Source: Apopatocola sp963618015 (GTDB taxonomy: Bacteria; Bacillota; Clostridia; Oscillospirales; Oscillospiraceae). Taken from it: a stretch of 64,000 nt of DNA. Both the position numbers and the translations under genes were made by a program. Positions 33,445-40,886 of this stretch are shown here, in pieces (the stretch's first letter is position 1; each line of letters starts with the position of its first letter). Below the pieces are notes generated by a model. It ran no database searches and was not told the DNA's origin. It saw only the letters and a program-made list of their open reading frames with translations. The stretch covers positions 1 to 64,000 of the forward strand of contig CAVEQS010000006.1 in NCBI GenBank assembly GCA_963618015.1. The letters are read 5' to 3'.

Positions 33445-34646
33445 AATCGCTGCGTGAGCTCTACTCCGTCGGGCGAGGCCCGTCCAGCTCCCACACCATC
33501 GGACCCTGCCGCGCCTGCCGCCTGTTCCGCGCCGAGCACCCGGACGCCGACCGCTATGAGGTCACGCTCTTCGGCTCGCTCGCCCTGACCGGGCGCGGGC
33601 ATCTGACCGATGTTGCCGTGCGCGACGCGCTCGCGCCGGTGCACACCGACATTCTCTGGAACACCGAGCGCACCGACCTGCCGCACCCGAACACGATGGA
33701 GCTGCGCGCGTATAAGAACGGCGCGCTCACCGGCGAGATGACCGCGCTTTCCGTCGGCGGCGGAGCGATCTCCATCCCCGGCCGCCCGGACACCGAGCTG
33801 CCGGAGATATACCCGGAGAAGAGCTATGCCGAGATCTCCGCCTTTTGCGGCGCGAACAAGCTTCGCTTGAGCGACTATGTATTCCTACGGGAGGGCGAGG
33901 GGATCCGCGAATATCTCTTCACCATCTGGAACACGATGAAGCAGAGCGTTTCCGACGGTCTCACCCGCACCGGCGAACTGCCGGGAGGGCTGGAGGTCGA
34001 GCGCAAGGCGCAGTATCTCTACAACCGCCGCCATATCGACGAGAGCCCGCAGACGCGGGAAAACCGGCTCGTGTGCGCGTATGCGTTCGCGGTGGCCGAG
34101 CAGAACGCCTCCGGCGGCGAGATCGTCACGGCGCCGACGTGCGGCTCGAGCGGCGTTATGCCGGCAGCGCTGCTGTATATGCAGGAGGAGCGCGGCTTTT
34201 CCGACGAGGCCATGGTGCGCGCGCTGGCCGCGGGCGGCGTGATCGGAAATCTCATCAAGACAAACGCCTCCATTTCCGGCGCGGAGTGCGGCTGCCAGGC
34301 CGAAATCGGTTCGGCCTGCTCCATGACCGCCGCGGCGCTCGGCGAGCTTTTTGAAATGGGCCTCGGCCAGATCGGCTATGCTGCCGAGGTCGCCATGGAG
34401 CACCATCTCGGCCTTACATGCGACCCGATAGGGGGCCTGGTGCAGATCCCGTGCATCGAGCGCAACGCCGTGGCCGCGATGCGCGCCATCAACGCGCTGT
34501 CGCTCGCGAACTTCCTTTCCGAGACGAGCAAGATATCGTTTGACACGGTTGTCCACACAATGTATGAGACCGGGCGGGACTTAAACCGCGTTTACCGCGA
34601 AACCGCCGAGGGCGGTCTTGCAAAAAACTATCACCCGGATAAATAA
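33441..34646 (+). CDS. sdaA: L-serine dehydratase, iron-sulfur dependent, single chain
   Basis: A 401-residue enzyme that deaminates L-serine to pyruvate and ammonia. The beta-domain opens SLRELYSVGRGPSSSHTIGP; the alpha-domain shows APTCGSSGVMPAALLYMQ, ISGAECGCQAEIGSACSM and CDPIGGLVQIPCIERN, holding the cysteines that coordinate the 4Fe-4S cluster. Fusion of beta and alpha parts in one chain is the SdaA form. The start overlaps the queT stop. The oxygen-labile cluster fits an anaerobe. Confidence 0.95.
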   Translation: MKSLRELYSVGRGPSSSHTIGPCRACRLFRAEHPDADRYEVTLFGSLALTGRGHLTDVAVRDALAPVHTDILWNTERTDLPHPNTMELRAYKNGALTGEMTALSVGGGAISIPGRPDTELPEIYPEKSYAEISAFCGANKLRLSDYVFLREGEGIREYLFTIWNTMKQSVSDGLTRTGELPGGLEVERKAQYLYNRRHIDESPQTRENRLVCAYAFAVAEQNASGGEIVTAPTCGSSGVMPAALLYMQEERGFSDEAMVRALAAGGVIGNLIKTNASISGAECGCQAEIGSACSMTAAALGELFEMGLGQIGYAAEVAMEHHLGLTCDPIGGLVQIPCIERNAVAAMRAINALSLANFLSETSKISFDTVVHTMYETGRDLNRVYRETAEGGLAKNYHPDK

Positions 34647-34704
34647 CGGGCCGGAATCGTTAGTTTTCGTATATTTTTCGGCGGATTTCTTAACAAAAAA
34701 CGGA

Positions 34705-34733
34705 TTGACGCGGTGTTTCCCACGTGCTATATT
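34705..34733 (+). promoter_or_regulatory. Promoter of the duplicated-repeat protein gene
   Basis: TTGACG (34705-34710), 17-base spacer, TATATT (34728-34733), about 85 bases before the ATG. Confidence 0.75.
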
Positions 34734-34818
34734 TTCGTTGTTCCCAAGGGAATCCCGGCAGCGGCGAGGCCGCGTGGTTTTCGTCCCTGCCGCAATGATA
34801 TGAAAGGACGGAAAAACC

Positions 34819-35154
34819 ATGAGCAAAGAAGAAAAGATCCCCGAAACCAAGGCCGAAGAAAGAGCCGAAGAGTATGTCGAGACCGAATTCGTGAAGGAAA
34901 TGGCCGTTGAGCCCGTGGAAGTTCCGGACGTTACCTATGAAGGCGAGCTCGTTGGCTGGACGGAGCATATGCCCCATCATGAGGGTGAGCATCACGAACA
35001 CCACGAGCACCACAAGGAAGACCCGGAAGAGCTCGTTGAGACCGAGTTTGTGAAGGAAATGGCCGTCGAGCCCGTAGAGGTTCCCGATGTCACCTACGAA
35101 GGCGAGCTCATCGGCTGGACGGAGCATATGCCCCACCACGAGGAAAAGAAGTAA
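34819..35154 (+). CDS. Small acidic protein of two near-identical repeats with His-rich linker
   Basis: A 111-residue protein I do not recognise. After a charged lead (MSKEEKIPETKAEERAEEY) come two 36-residue repeats, 20-55 and 73-108, differing at one position (V or I). Each contains ETEFVKEMAVEPVEVPDVTY and GWTEHMPHHE. Between them lies GEHHEHHEHHKEDPEE, a His/Glu cluster that could bind metal. No signal peptide or membrane helix is present. The gene has its own strong promoter, a clear GAAAGGA site and a terminator, so it is probably well expressed. Metal buffering or a binding scaffold is a guess. Confidence 0.85.
   Translation: MSKEEKIPETKAEERAEEYVETEFVKEMAVEPVEVPDVTYEGELVGWTEHMPHHEGEHHEHHEHHKEDPEELVETEFVKEMAVEPVEVPDVTYEGELIGWTEHMPHHEEKK
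34876..35142 (+). repeat. In-frame 108-base duplication
   Basis: Units 34876-34983 and 35035-35142 align codon for codon without gaps: 23 codons identical, 12 changed synonymously, one conservative change (Val to Ile). Confidence 0.93.
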
Positions 35155-35171
35155 TTTGTTGTCTACCGGCG

Positions 35172-35203
35172 GCCGGACACGTATGTGTCCGGCTGTCTTT
35201 TTT
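35172..35203 (+). terminator. Rho-independent terminator
   Basis: GCCGGACAC (35172-35180), loop GTAT, GTGTCCGGC (35185-35193), then TGTCTTTTTT. Confidence 0.9.
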
Positions 35204-35215
35204 GTGCAAAAAAGG

Positions 35216-35245
35216 TTGACACACTACGCCTTTTTACTATATAAT
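35216..35245 (+). promoter_or_regulatory. Promoter of rpmH-rnpA operon
   Basis: Consensus TTGACA (35216-35221), 18-base spacer, TATAAT (35240-35245); about 94 bases before rpmH. Confidence 0.8.
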
Positions 35246-35338
35246 TCATATTTGTCTGATTATCTCTTATTCGCCATCTGCGCCGGAAAAACCGGTGTTG
35301 AGAATAATGGGAAAAAATTTGAAAGGATGTGTACCCCT

Positions 35339-35473
35339 ATGATCCGCACTTACCAGCCCAAGAAGCGCCAGCGTGCCAAGGAGCACGGCTTCCGCAAGAG
35401 AATGTCCACCGCCAACGGCCGCAAGGTCCTCTCCCGCCGCCGCGCCAAGGGCCGCAAGGAACTCACCGCCTGA
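35339..35473 (+). CDS. rpmH: 50S ribosomal protein L34
   Basis: A 44-residue, very basic protein: TYQPKKRQRAKEHGFRKRM then STANGRKVLSRRRAKGRKEL, the full L34 sequence. The start follows GAAAGGATG. First gene of the conserved rpmH-rnpA-yidD-yidC-khpB cluster, which often sits by dnaA and the origin; dnaA is not next to it here. Confidence 0.98.
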   Translation: MIRTYQPKKRQRAKEHGFRKRMSTANGRKVLSRRRAKGRKELTA

Positions 35474-35528
35474 GCACCCCTCTCGCCGGGAGCGATTCCA
35501 TCCTCCGGTGAAAGGGACGTGAGCGCCA

Positions 35529-35879
35529 ATGGAGTTTACCGAAACCATTAAGAAAAATTACGAGTTCCGCCGCCTGTACGCCAAAGGGAAAAGCGCGGTC
35601 ACGCCGACGCTCGTTGTGTATACCCGCCGGATGAGATCCGACGGCAACCGCGTGGGCTTCACCGTCACTACCCGGCTCGGCCACGCCGTGACGCGCAACC
35701 GCGTCCGGCGGCGTCTGCGGGAGATCTACCGTCTCCACGAGACCGAGCTGCGCCGCGGCGCGGAGCTTGTGGTTGTTGCGCGCTCGCGCAGCGTCACCGC
35801 TGCCTACAGCGAGCTGGAGCGGGATTTTCTCCGCGCCTGCCGCAAGCTCTCGCTGACGCTGGAGGAGACTGCCCAGTGA
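35529..35879 (+). CDS. rnpA: Ribonuclease P protein component
   Basis: A 116-residue basic protein; the RNR signature is visible in TRNRVRRRLREIYR, with KNYEFRRLYAKGKS at the N-terminus. It binds the catalytic RNA to mature tRNA 5' ends. Its stop overlaps the yidD start as GTGA. Normal length. Confidence 0.96.
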   Translation: MEFTETIKKNYEFRRLYAKGKSAVTPTLVVYTRRMRSDGNRVGFTVTTRLGHAVTRNRVRRRLREIYRLHETELRRGAELVVVARSRSVTAAYSELERDFLRACRKLSLTLEETAQ

Positions 35880-36094
35880 AAGCTGTTCTTCTCTGGCTCA
35901 TCCGTTTTTACCGGAAAAATATCTCTCCCCGAAAGCCTCCCTGCTGCCGGTTTATCCCGACATGCTCCCAGTACGCGCTGGAAGCCATCGAGAAGTACGG
36001 CGCTGCCAAGGGAGGCTGGCTCGCATTCAAGCGCATCTGCCGGTGCCATCCGTTTCACACCGGCGAACACGATTTCTATGACCCTGTGCCCTGA
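35876..36094 (+). CDS. yidD: Membrane protein insertion efficiency factor YidD
   Basis: A 72-residue protein: LIRFYRKNISPRKPPCCRFI, PTCSQYALEAIEKYG and RICRCHPFH match the family. It is amphipathic and membrane-associated, and aids YidC-mediated insertion. The GTG start overlaps rnpA by four bases. Confidence 0.96.
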   Translation: MKAVLLWLIRFYRKNISPRKPPCCRFIPTCSQYALEAIEKYGAAKGGWLAFKRICRCHPFHTGEHDFYDPVP

Positions 36095-36127
36095 ACGGGC
36101 AACGCTGAAAGACGGGAGTTACTTTCT

Positions 36128-37453
36128 ATGACCAAACTATTCGGCTCCGTGCTGCTGTTCTTCTACAATCTCTGCGGCAGCTACGGATGGGCTATCCTTA
36201 TCTTCGGCCTTTTCGTGAAGCTCATCATGCTGCCCTTCCAGATGAAGAGCAAGCACAGCATGATGCGCACCACCATGCTCACGCCCCGCGTGAAGGAGCT
36301 GGAGAAGCGCTACGCCACCAACAAGCAAAAGTATCAGGAAGAGGTCGCCAAGCTCTATAAGGAAGCCAAGATCAACCCGATGTCCGGCTGCCTGTGGACG
36401 CTGATCCCCTTCCCGATCGTCATCATCCTCTATCAGGCCGTGCGTCAGCCGCTCACCGCGCTCATGCAGCTCTCGCAGGAGCACATCACGACGCTGACCG
36501 ACGTTGTCACCCAGCTCGGCTACTACACCGCCCCCGCCAAGGCGGACGCCTATTCCCAGATGACCATCGCCAATGTGCTGCATGAGCACTTTGCCGATAT
36601 CGTCGCCAACCCCGGCGTGGCGGATTTTGCCAGCCAGCTCAAGGACATCAACTTCCACTTTCTCGGTCTCAACCTGATCGAGAAGCCGTCGCTCCTGTTC
36701 TGGAACACCCCGGAGTGGCTGAATGGCGCCTGGTACATCGCGCTGCTGATGTTCCTCATCCCGTTCATCTCCGCCGGTCTTACCGTTCTCCAGACGAAGC
36801 TCACCCAGAAAATGAATCCCCCGCAGGACGCCCAGACTGCCCAGACCAGCAAGACCATGAACCTCGTGATGCCGCTGATGAGCGTTTACATCTGCTTCAT
36901 CATGCCGGTGTCCATGGGCCTGTACTGGATCGAGCAGAGCGTGCTCGGCATCATCCAGGAAGCCATTCTCAACCGCTACTACAAGACGAAGCTCGATGCA
37001 GAAATGGCCGAGTTCAACGAAGCGCAGCGCAAGAAGGACGCCGAGATGGAAGCCAAGCGCGCCGAGACCGAGCGTCTCAAAGCCGAGGGCAAGACCCAGG
37101 TGAACGCCAACACGAGCAAGAAGCGCCTCGCTGCGCAGGAGCGCAATGCCGAGGAGCAGCGCCTTGCCGCGATCCGCGCCGCCGAGCGCGCCGCGAAGAA
37201 TCCGGGCGCGGAGCTGCCTGCCTCGCAGGTTGGTACCCGCCGGTTTGCCCGCGGCCGTGCCTATGTGGCGGACCGCTATGACGTGACCGAGGCGGAAGCC
37301 GCCGCCGAGACTGCCGAAGCCGCTGCCGCGGGCGAGGCCGATCTCGAAGAGGCGAAGGCGCAGCTCGCCGAGACCGAAGCCGTGGAGACCGTGGAGACGG
37401 TCGAGACCGCCGAGGAAACGGCCGAAGCTCCTGCCGCCGAAGAGAAGGAGTAA
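36128..37453 (+). CDS. yidC: Membrane protein insertase YidC/OxaA
   Basis: A 441-residue insertase of the Gram-positive short type: WAILIFGLFVKLIMLPFQMK is the start of the 60KD_IMP domain, MSGCLWTLIPFPIVIILYQA the next helix, and the C-terminal hydrophobic segments are near 215 and 255. After the core (about residue 300) comes a long basic then acidic tail, a coiled coil followed by an Ala/Glu-rich end, longer than usual. The arginine-bearing groove for substrate lies in the first transmembrane region. It inserts proteins such as F0c with SecYEG or alone. Confidence 0.94.
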   Translation: MTKLFGSVLLFFYNLCGSYGWAILIFGLFVKLIMLPFQMKSKHSMMRTTMLTPRVKELEKRYATNKQKYQEEVAKLYKEAKINPMSGCLWTLIPFPIVIILYQAVRQPLTALMQLSQEHITTLTDVVTQLGYYTAPAKADAYSQMTIANVLHEHFADIVANPGVADFASQLKDINFHFLGLNLIEKPSLLFWNTPEWLNGAWYIALLMFLIPFISAGLTVLQTKLTQKMNPPQDAQTAQTSKTMNLVMPLMSVYICFIMPVSMGLYWIEQSVLGIIQEAILNRYYKTKLDAEMAEFNEAQRKKDAEMEAKRAETERLKAEGKTQVNANTSKKRLAAQERNAEEQRLAAIRAAERAAKNPGAELPASQVGTRRFARGRAYVADRYDVTEAEAAAETAEAAAAGEADLEEAKAQLAETEAVETVETVETAEETAEAPAAEEKE

Positions 37454-37460
37454 AACACAC

Positions 37461-38414
37461 ATGATTCGATCCATAGAGACCACCGGCAAAACAAAGGAGC
37501 TTGCCATCCGCGCCGCGCTCGAGCAGCTCAAGCTCACCGAGGACGACATCACCTATGAGATCCTCGAACTGGGCCGCAGCGGATTTCTGGGCATCGGCGC
37601 CGTGCCGGCGCGCGTGCGCGTCAGCTACGATGACGGCCAGAGCGAGCCCAAGCCGGTAAAGACCCAGCAGCCGGCCAAGACCCCGGCGAAAAAGAGTGAG
37701 CCTGTGAAAAAGAGCGAGCCGAAGAAGGCCCCGGCGCGTGAATACGCCGCCGGAAGCCAGGAGAAGGAAGTGGAGAGCTTCCTGCACGGCCTGCTCGACC
37801 GCATGGGCGTGGAGTGCACGATCGACATTTCCGCGCGCGAGGGCGGCGGACTGGAGGTCAAGCTCGACGGCCCCGACATGGGCGCCGTGATCGGCCGCCG
37901 CGGCGAAACGCTCGACGCCATCCAGCATCTTGTGAACTATGCCGTCAACCGCGGCAGCGACAAGCGGATGCACATCAGCGTGGATGCCGAGGGCTATCGC
38001 AGCAAGCGCGAGGAATCCCTCGTCCATCTGGCCCACAAGATGGCGGCGAAGGCGATCAAGTATAAGCGCAGCATGGCGCTGGAGCCGATGAACTCCTACG
38101 AGCGCCACGTGATCCACACGGCGCTGCAGGACTACGAAGGCGTTTCCACCAGCTCCACCGGCGTGGAGCCGAACCGCCGCGTCGTTGTCAACTACGAACG
38201 CCCCGCCGGCGAAGCGGCGGAGGAGCCGCGCCGCGGCAGCCGCGGCGATCGCAGCCGCCGTCCGCGGGATAACCGCGAAAACCGCGCCCCGCGCGCGGCC
38301 GCTCCCGCGCCGGAGAAGAAGGCGGAGACCGCCGAGCCTCTCCCTGCGCCTGAGTACCCCGCGGACTACACGCCCCCGGTGAAGAACAAGCCCCAGAGCC
38401 GCGAGTGGTGTTAA
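37461..38414 (+). CDS. khpB: RNA-binding protein KhpB (Jag)
   Basis: A 317-residue protein with three parts: Jag-N (IRSIETTGKTKELAIRAALE, and GRSGFLGIGAVPARVRV), a Lys/Pro linker, and the KH-II plus R3H domains (GAVIGRRGETLDAIQHLVNY, then YERHVIHTALQDYEGVSTSS). A long Arg/Pro/Ala tail follows. It binds RNA and influences cell-wall growth and division in Gram-positives. It begins 7 bases after yidC. Confidence 0.94.
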   Translation: MIRSIETTGKTKELAIRAALEQLKLTEDDITYEILELGRSGFLGIGAVPARVRVSYDDGQSEPKPVKTQQPAKTPAKKSEPVKKSEPKKAPAREYAAGSQEKEVESFLHGLLDRMGVECTIDISAREGGGLEVKLDGPDMGAVIGRRGETLDAIQHLVNYAVNRGSDKRMHISVDAEGYRSKREESLVHLAHKMAAKAIKYKRSMALEPMNSYERHVIHTALQDYEGVSTSSTGVEPNRRVVVNYERPAGEAAEEPRRGSRGDRSRRPRDNRENRAPRAAAPAPEKKAETAEPLPAPEYPADYTPPVKNKPQSREWC

Positions 38415-38419
38415 AAACT

Positions 38420-38456
38420 TCAAATGGGAGTCCTGCATAGCAGGACTCCCATTTGA
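38420..38456 (+). terminator. Long perfect hairpin after khpB
   Basis: A 17-bp perfect stem (38420-38436 with 38440-38456) and a three-base loop ATA. It lacks a T tail, so it may protect the mRNA end or be a repeat unit rather than a true terminator. Confidence 0.7.
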
Positions 38457-38463
38457 GCAGATA

Positions 38464-38547
38464 CGGCTCGCCGCAGCGCACTCGCTTCGCTCGCACGTTT
38501 GCGAGCCGAGCGGTATTTTTCCCGACGCACATGTCGCCGGGAAAAAT
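38464..38547. repeat. Hairpin-rich intergenic repeat region
   Basis: CGGCTCGC (38464-38471) pairs with GCGAGCCG (38501-38508), and ATTTTTCCCG (38515-38524) with CGGGAAAAAT (38538-38547). The 366 bases between khpB and the next gene hold only these hairpins, two terminator-like stems and a promoter; no gene is supported. Confidence 0.6.
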
Positions 38548-38617
38548 GATTGGAACTTTATTTGTGCCTACGGACGCAAACTCTGCGAGGCCTTTTTACA
38601 TCCAAAATACGGAAAGA

Positions 38618-38650
38618 GAGAGCCGATGGCAAACGCCATCGGCTCTCTTT
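38618..38650 (+). terminator. Terminator-like hairpin before the desulfidase gene
   Basis: GAGAGCCGATGGC (38618-38630), loop AAAC, GCCATCGGCTCTC (38635-38647) and T run. Nearly the same stem recurs at 45002-45033. Confidence 0.88.
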
Positions 38651-38712
38651 TGTGCTTGTAGTTCAATTTCTTTCTTAGAAATTGTGAAATAAAGAGATTT
38701 CTCTTTTCCCCG

Positions 38713-38741
38713 TTGCGCACTGCGCTGCCGTGTGATATTTT
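38713..38741 (+). promoter_or_regulatory. Candidate promoter of the cysteine desulfidase gene
   Basis: TTGCGC (38713-38718), 17-base spacer, TATTTT (38736-38741) preceded by TGA as an extended -10. Confidence 0.55.
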
Positions 38742-38780
38742 ATTGATATGATTACAGATAAGATGACGACAGAGGTTACT

Positions 38781-40055
38781 ATGAAAGCAGCGATTTACGA
38801 AAAATACCGGAGCATTCTCCGTGCGGAGCTCATTACGGCGGAGGGGTGCACCGAGCCGATCGCCGTGGCTTACGCTGCGGCGAAGGCACGGGACGTCCTC
38901 GGTGCGTTTCCCGAGAATCTTTCGCTTGTCTGTTCGGGCAACGTGATCAAAAACGTGATGGGCGTTACGATCCCGCATTCGGGCGGCCGCCGCGGCATGG
39001 ACGTTGCGGCGATCCTCGGTGCGCTCGGCGGCAATGCAGACCGCGCGCTGGAGGTGCTTGACGACGTGACGGAAGAGCAGATCGCCCGGATCGATCCTCT
39101 CCTTCATTCCGGCTTTTGCCGCTGCTCGCTGGCTGAGGGCGTGGAGAAGCTGTATATCGGCGTAACGGCCACGCGCGGGAGCGATTCCGCTTTCGTGGAG
39201 ATCCGGCTGCATCATACGAACATCACGCGCATCCATCGCAACGGCGAGGTGCTGCTTGACGCTACCGCGCAGACGACCGATGAGATCGACCGGAGCTGTC
39301 TGGATCTGCACGATATTCTCGGCTATGCCGCCGAGGAGGACATGGACGTCCTTCGCACACTCCTGTGCGGCCAGATCGAAAAAAATACCGCCATCTCCCG
39401 CGAGGGACTTTCCCGCCCCTACGGCGCGCAGGTCGGCCGCTGCCTGCTGGAAGCCGCAGCGGAGGATGACAGACATACCCGCATTTGCGCGGCCGCGGCC
39501 GCGGCATCCGACGCGCGCATGGGCGGCTGCGCCATGCCGGTCGTCATCAATTCCGGCAGCGGCAATCAGGGCATCGCCGTTTCCGTGCCGGTGATCGAAT
39601 ATGCGCGGCAGAACGATGTGGAGGAGGGGCGGCTCATCCGTGCTCTCGCCGTGAGCAATCTCGTGTCGCTCTCCGTAAAGCGCTATATCGGCGCGCTGTC
39701 TGCTTTTTGCGGCGTTGTCTGTGCGGCGAGCGGCACAGGCGCGGCCATCACCTGGCTGCGCGGCGGGGACGAAAACGAGGTTGCCATGACCATTGTAAAC
39801 TCGCTCGGCACGATCAGCGGCATGGTGTGTGACGGGGCGAAGCCCTCATGCGCGGCCAAAATCGCGGCGGCGGTGCGCGTTGCGCTCATGGCCGACGAGA
39901 TGAGCCGCCGTGGCTGCGCCTTTCAGGCGGGCGAGGGGATCATCAGCGCCAACATCGAAGATACGATCCGCCGCATCGGGATCCTTGGCAAGGAGGGCAT
40001 GTACGAGACCGACAACGTGATCCTGCGCATGATGCTTGACCGGAGCACAGTATAA
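38781..40055 (+). CDS. cyuA: L-cysteine desulfidase-like protein (UPF0597, CyuA type)
   Basis: A 424-residue cytoplasmic enzyme related to the serine dehydratase alpha chain. Family blocks: TAEGCTEPIAVAYAAAKARD, MGVTIPHSGGRRGMD, GCAMPVVINSGSGNQG and VCDGAKPSCAAKIAAAVRV, carrying conserved cysteines that probably hold a 4Fe-4S cluster. Characterised members split L-cysteine to pyruvate, ammonia and sulfide without PLP. The start at 38781 (MKAAIYEKY) follows AGAGG; an ATG at 38748 is possible but lacks a site. It heads a gene group that could generate cysteine (see 42172-44987). Its substrate could also be serine or a related amino acid. Confidence 0.85.
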   Translation: MKAAIYEKYRSILRAELITAEGCTEPIAVAYAAAKARDVLGAFPENLSLVCSGNVIKNVMGVTIPHSGGRRGMDVAAILGALGGNADRALEVLDDVTEEQIARIDPLLHSGFCRCSLAEGVEKLYIGVTATRGSDSAFVEIRLHHTNITRIHRNGEVLLDATAQTTDEIDRSCLDLHDILGYAAEEDMDVLRTLLCGQIEKNTAISREGLSRPYGAQVGRCLLEAAAEDDRHTRICAAAAAASDARMGGCAMPVVINSGSGNQGIAVSVPVIEYARQNDVEEGRLIRALAVSNLVSLSVKRYIGALSAFCGVVCAASGTGAAITWLRGGDENEVAMTIVNSLGTISGMVCDGAKPSCAAKIAAAVRVALMADEMSRRGCAFQAGEGIISANIEDTIRRIGILGKEGMYETDNVILRMMLDRSTV

Positions 40056-40059
40056 AAAA

Positions 40060-40083
40060 GTACCGGAGGCGAACCTCCGGTAC
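40060..40083. terminator. Bidirectional terminator
   Basis: GTACCGGAGG (40060-40069), loop CGAA, CCTCCGGTAC (40074-40083), between the desulfidase and the convergent GntR gene, with an A run before it. Confidence 0.8.
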
Positions 40084-40093
40084 ATGACGGATA

Positions 40094-40720
40094 TTACGAA
40101 AACGCTGCAAAATCCTGCAGATCGAGCTCCATATTCCTCGCCGCTTCCTCACCGTCACCGGCTTCGAGCGCACGGAGAATGCTCGCGTGGTATTTCATGT
40201 CGTGCGGATACAGATGATCCCACTTGTCCCAGTAGAACTGGCCGTAGGCGCATTTGAGCGTGGAGAGCGTCTTTTCCAGCATGCGGACGGCATAGTCGTT
40301 CTGCGAGTAGGACGCCAGCTTCAGGTGAAACTGCGCGTTGAATTCCCAATGGCTCCACATACTCTCCCCGGAGCTGTTGCACTTTTTGTTGATCTGGCCG
40401 AGCACGGCGAGGCGGGACGGCGTGATCGTCTGCGCGGTCTGCCGGAGCAGCGCGCATTCCAGGATCCGCCGGAACTCCTGCATGTGGTTCACATCGTCTG
40501 TGGTGATGCGGACGACCTCGTAGCCACACCGCGGCAGATTGCGCATGATCCCCTCGGTGCACAGCGCCGCGAGCGCTTCGCGGATCGGGGCACGGCTGCA
40601 ATCAAACTTTTCCAGCAGTCCGGCCTCGGTAAGGATCTGGTTGGGGCGGTATTCGCCGTGGATGATCCCCTCCATCAGGGAATCGTATGTGCTTTTTTTG
40701 ATCGACTGTTTTGTTTCCAT
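40094..40720 (-). CDS. GntR-family regulator, FadR subgroup
   Basis: A 208-residue regulator: N-terminal winged helix with LTEAGLLEKFDCSRAPIREA then LAALCTEGIMRNLPRCGYEV, and a helical FCD ligand domain with ILECALLRQTA and the metal-binding style histidines in HWEFNAQFHLKLA and HDMKYHASIL. The start at 40720 follows GGAGGG. It is divergent from the transporter gene and convergent with the desulfidase gene; it most likely controls this catabolic cluster in response to its substrate. Confidence 0.88.
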   Translation of the reverse strand: METKQSIKKSTYDSLMEGIIHGEYRPNQILTEAGLLEKFDCSRAPIREALAALCTEGIMRNLPRCGYEVVRITTDDVNHMQEFRRILECALLRQTAQTITPSRLAVLGQINKKCNSSGESMWSHWEFNAQFHLKLASYSQNDYAVRMLEKTLSTLKCAYGQFYWDKWDHLYPHDMKYHASILRALEAGDGEEAARNMELDLQDFAAFS

Positions 40721-40747
40721 ATTTACCAATCCCTCCGCTTTGCCATG

Positions 40748-40811
40748 ATTATACAATAAAACGGGAAAAAAGCAAAAGGAAAATGAAATGCGTAAAGGAG
40801 TGTGATATACT
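40748..40811. promoter_or_regulatory. Divergent promoter region of GntR regulator and transporter
   Basis: A minus-strand TATAAT (40753-40748) suits the regulator gene. A plus-strand TATACT (40806-40811), extended by TGA, suits the transporter operon. Neither has a strong -35 box. Confidence 0.5.
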
Positions 40812-40824
40812 GATCTTACAGCGT

Positions 40825-40855
40825 ACCGAAGCAGTTCAAACCACCGAAGCAGTTC
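40825..40855 (+). repeat. Direct repeat ACCGAAGCAGTTC in the transporter leader
   Basis: Two exact 13-base copies, 40825-40837 and 40843-40855, spaced 18 bases start to start, just downstream of the presumed transcription start and before the transporter ribosome binding site. Confidence 0.8.
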
Positions 40856-40886
40856 CCCCAAAATCTTTTTAAGGAGAGAAAAAACA

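Noticed and set aside
38453..38692. A 79-residue plus-strand reading frame
   Set aside because: It is built from the hairpin repeats, has no ribosome binding site and runs through a terminator stem.
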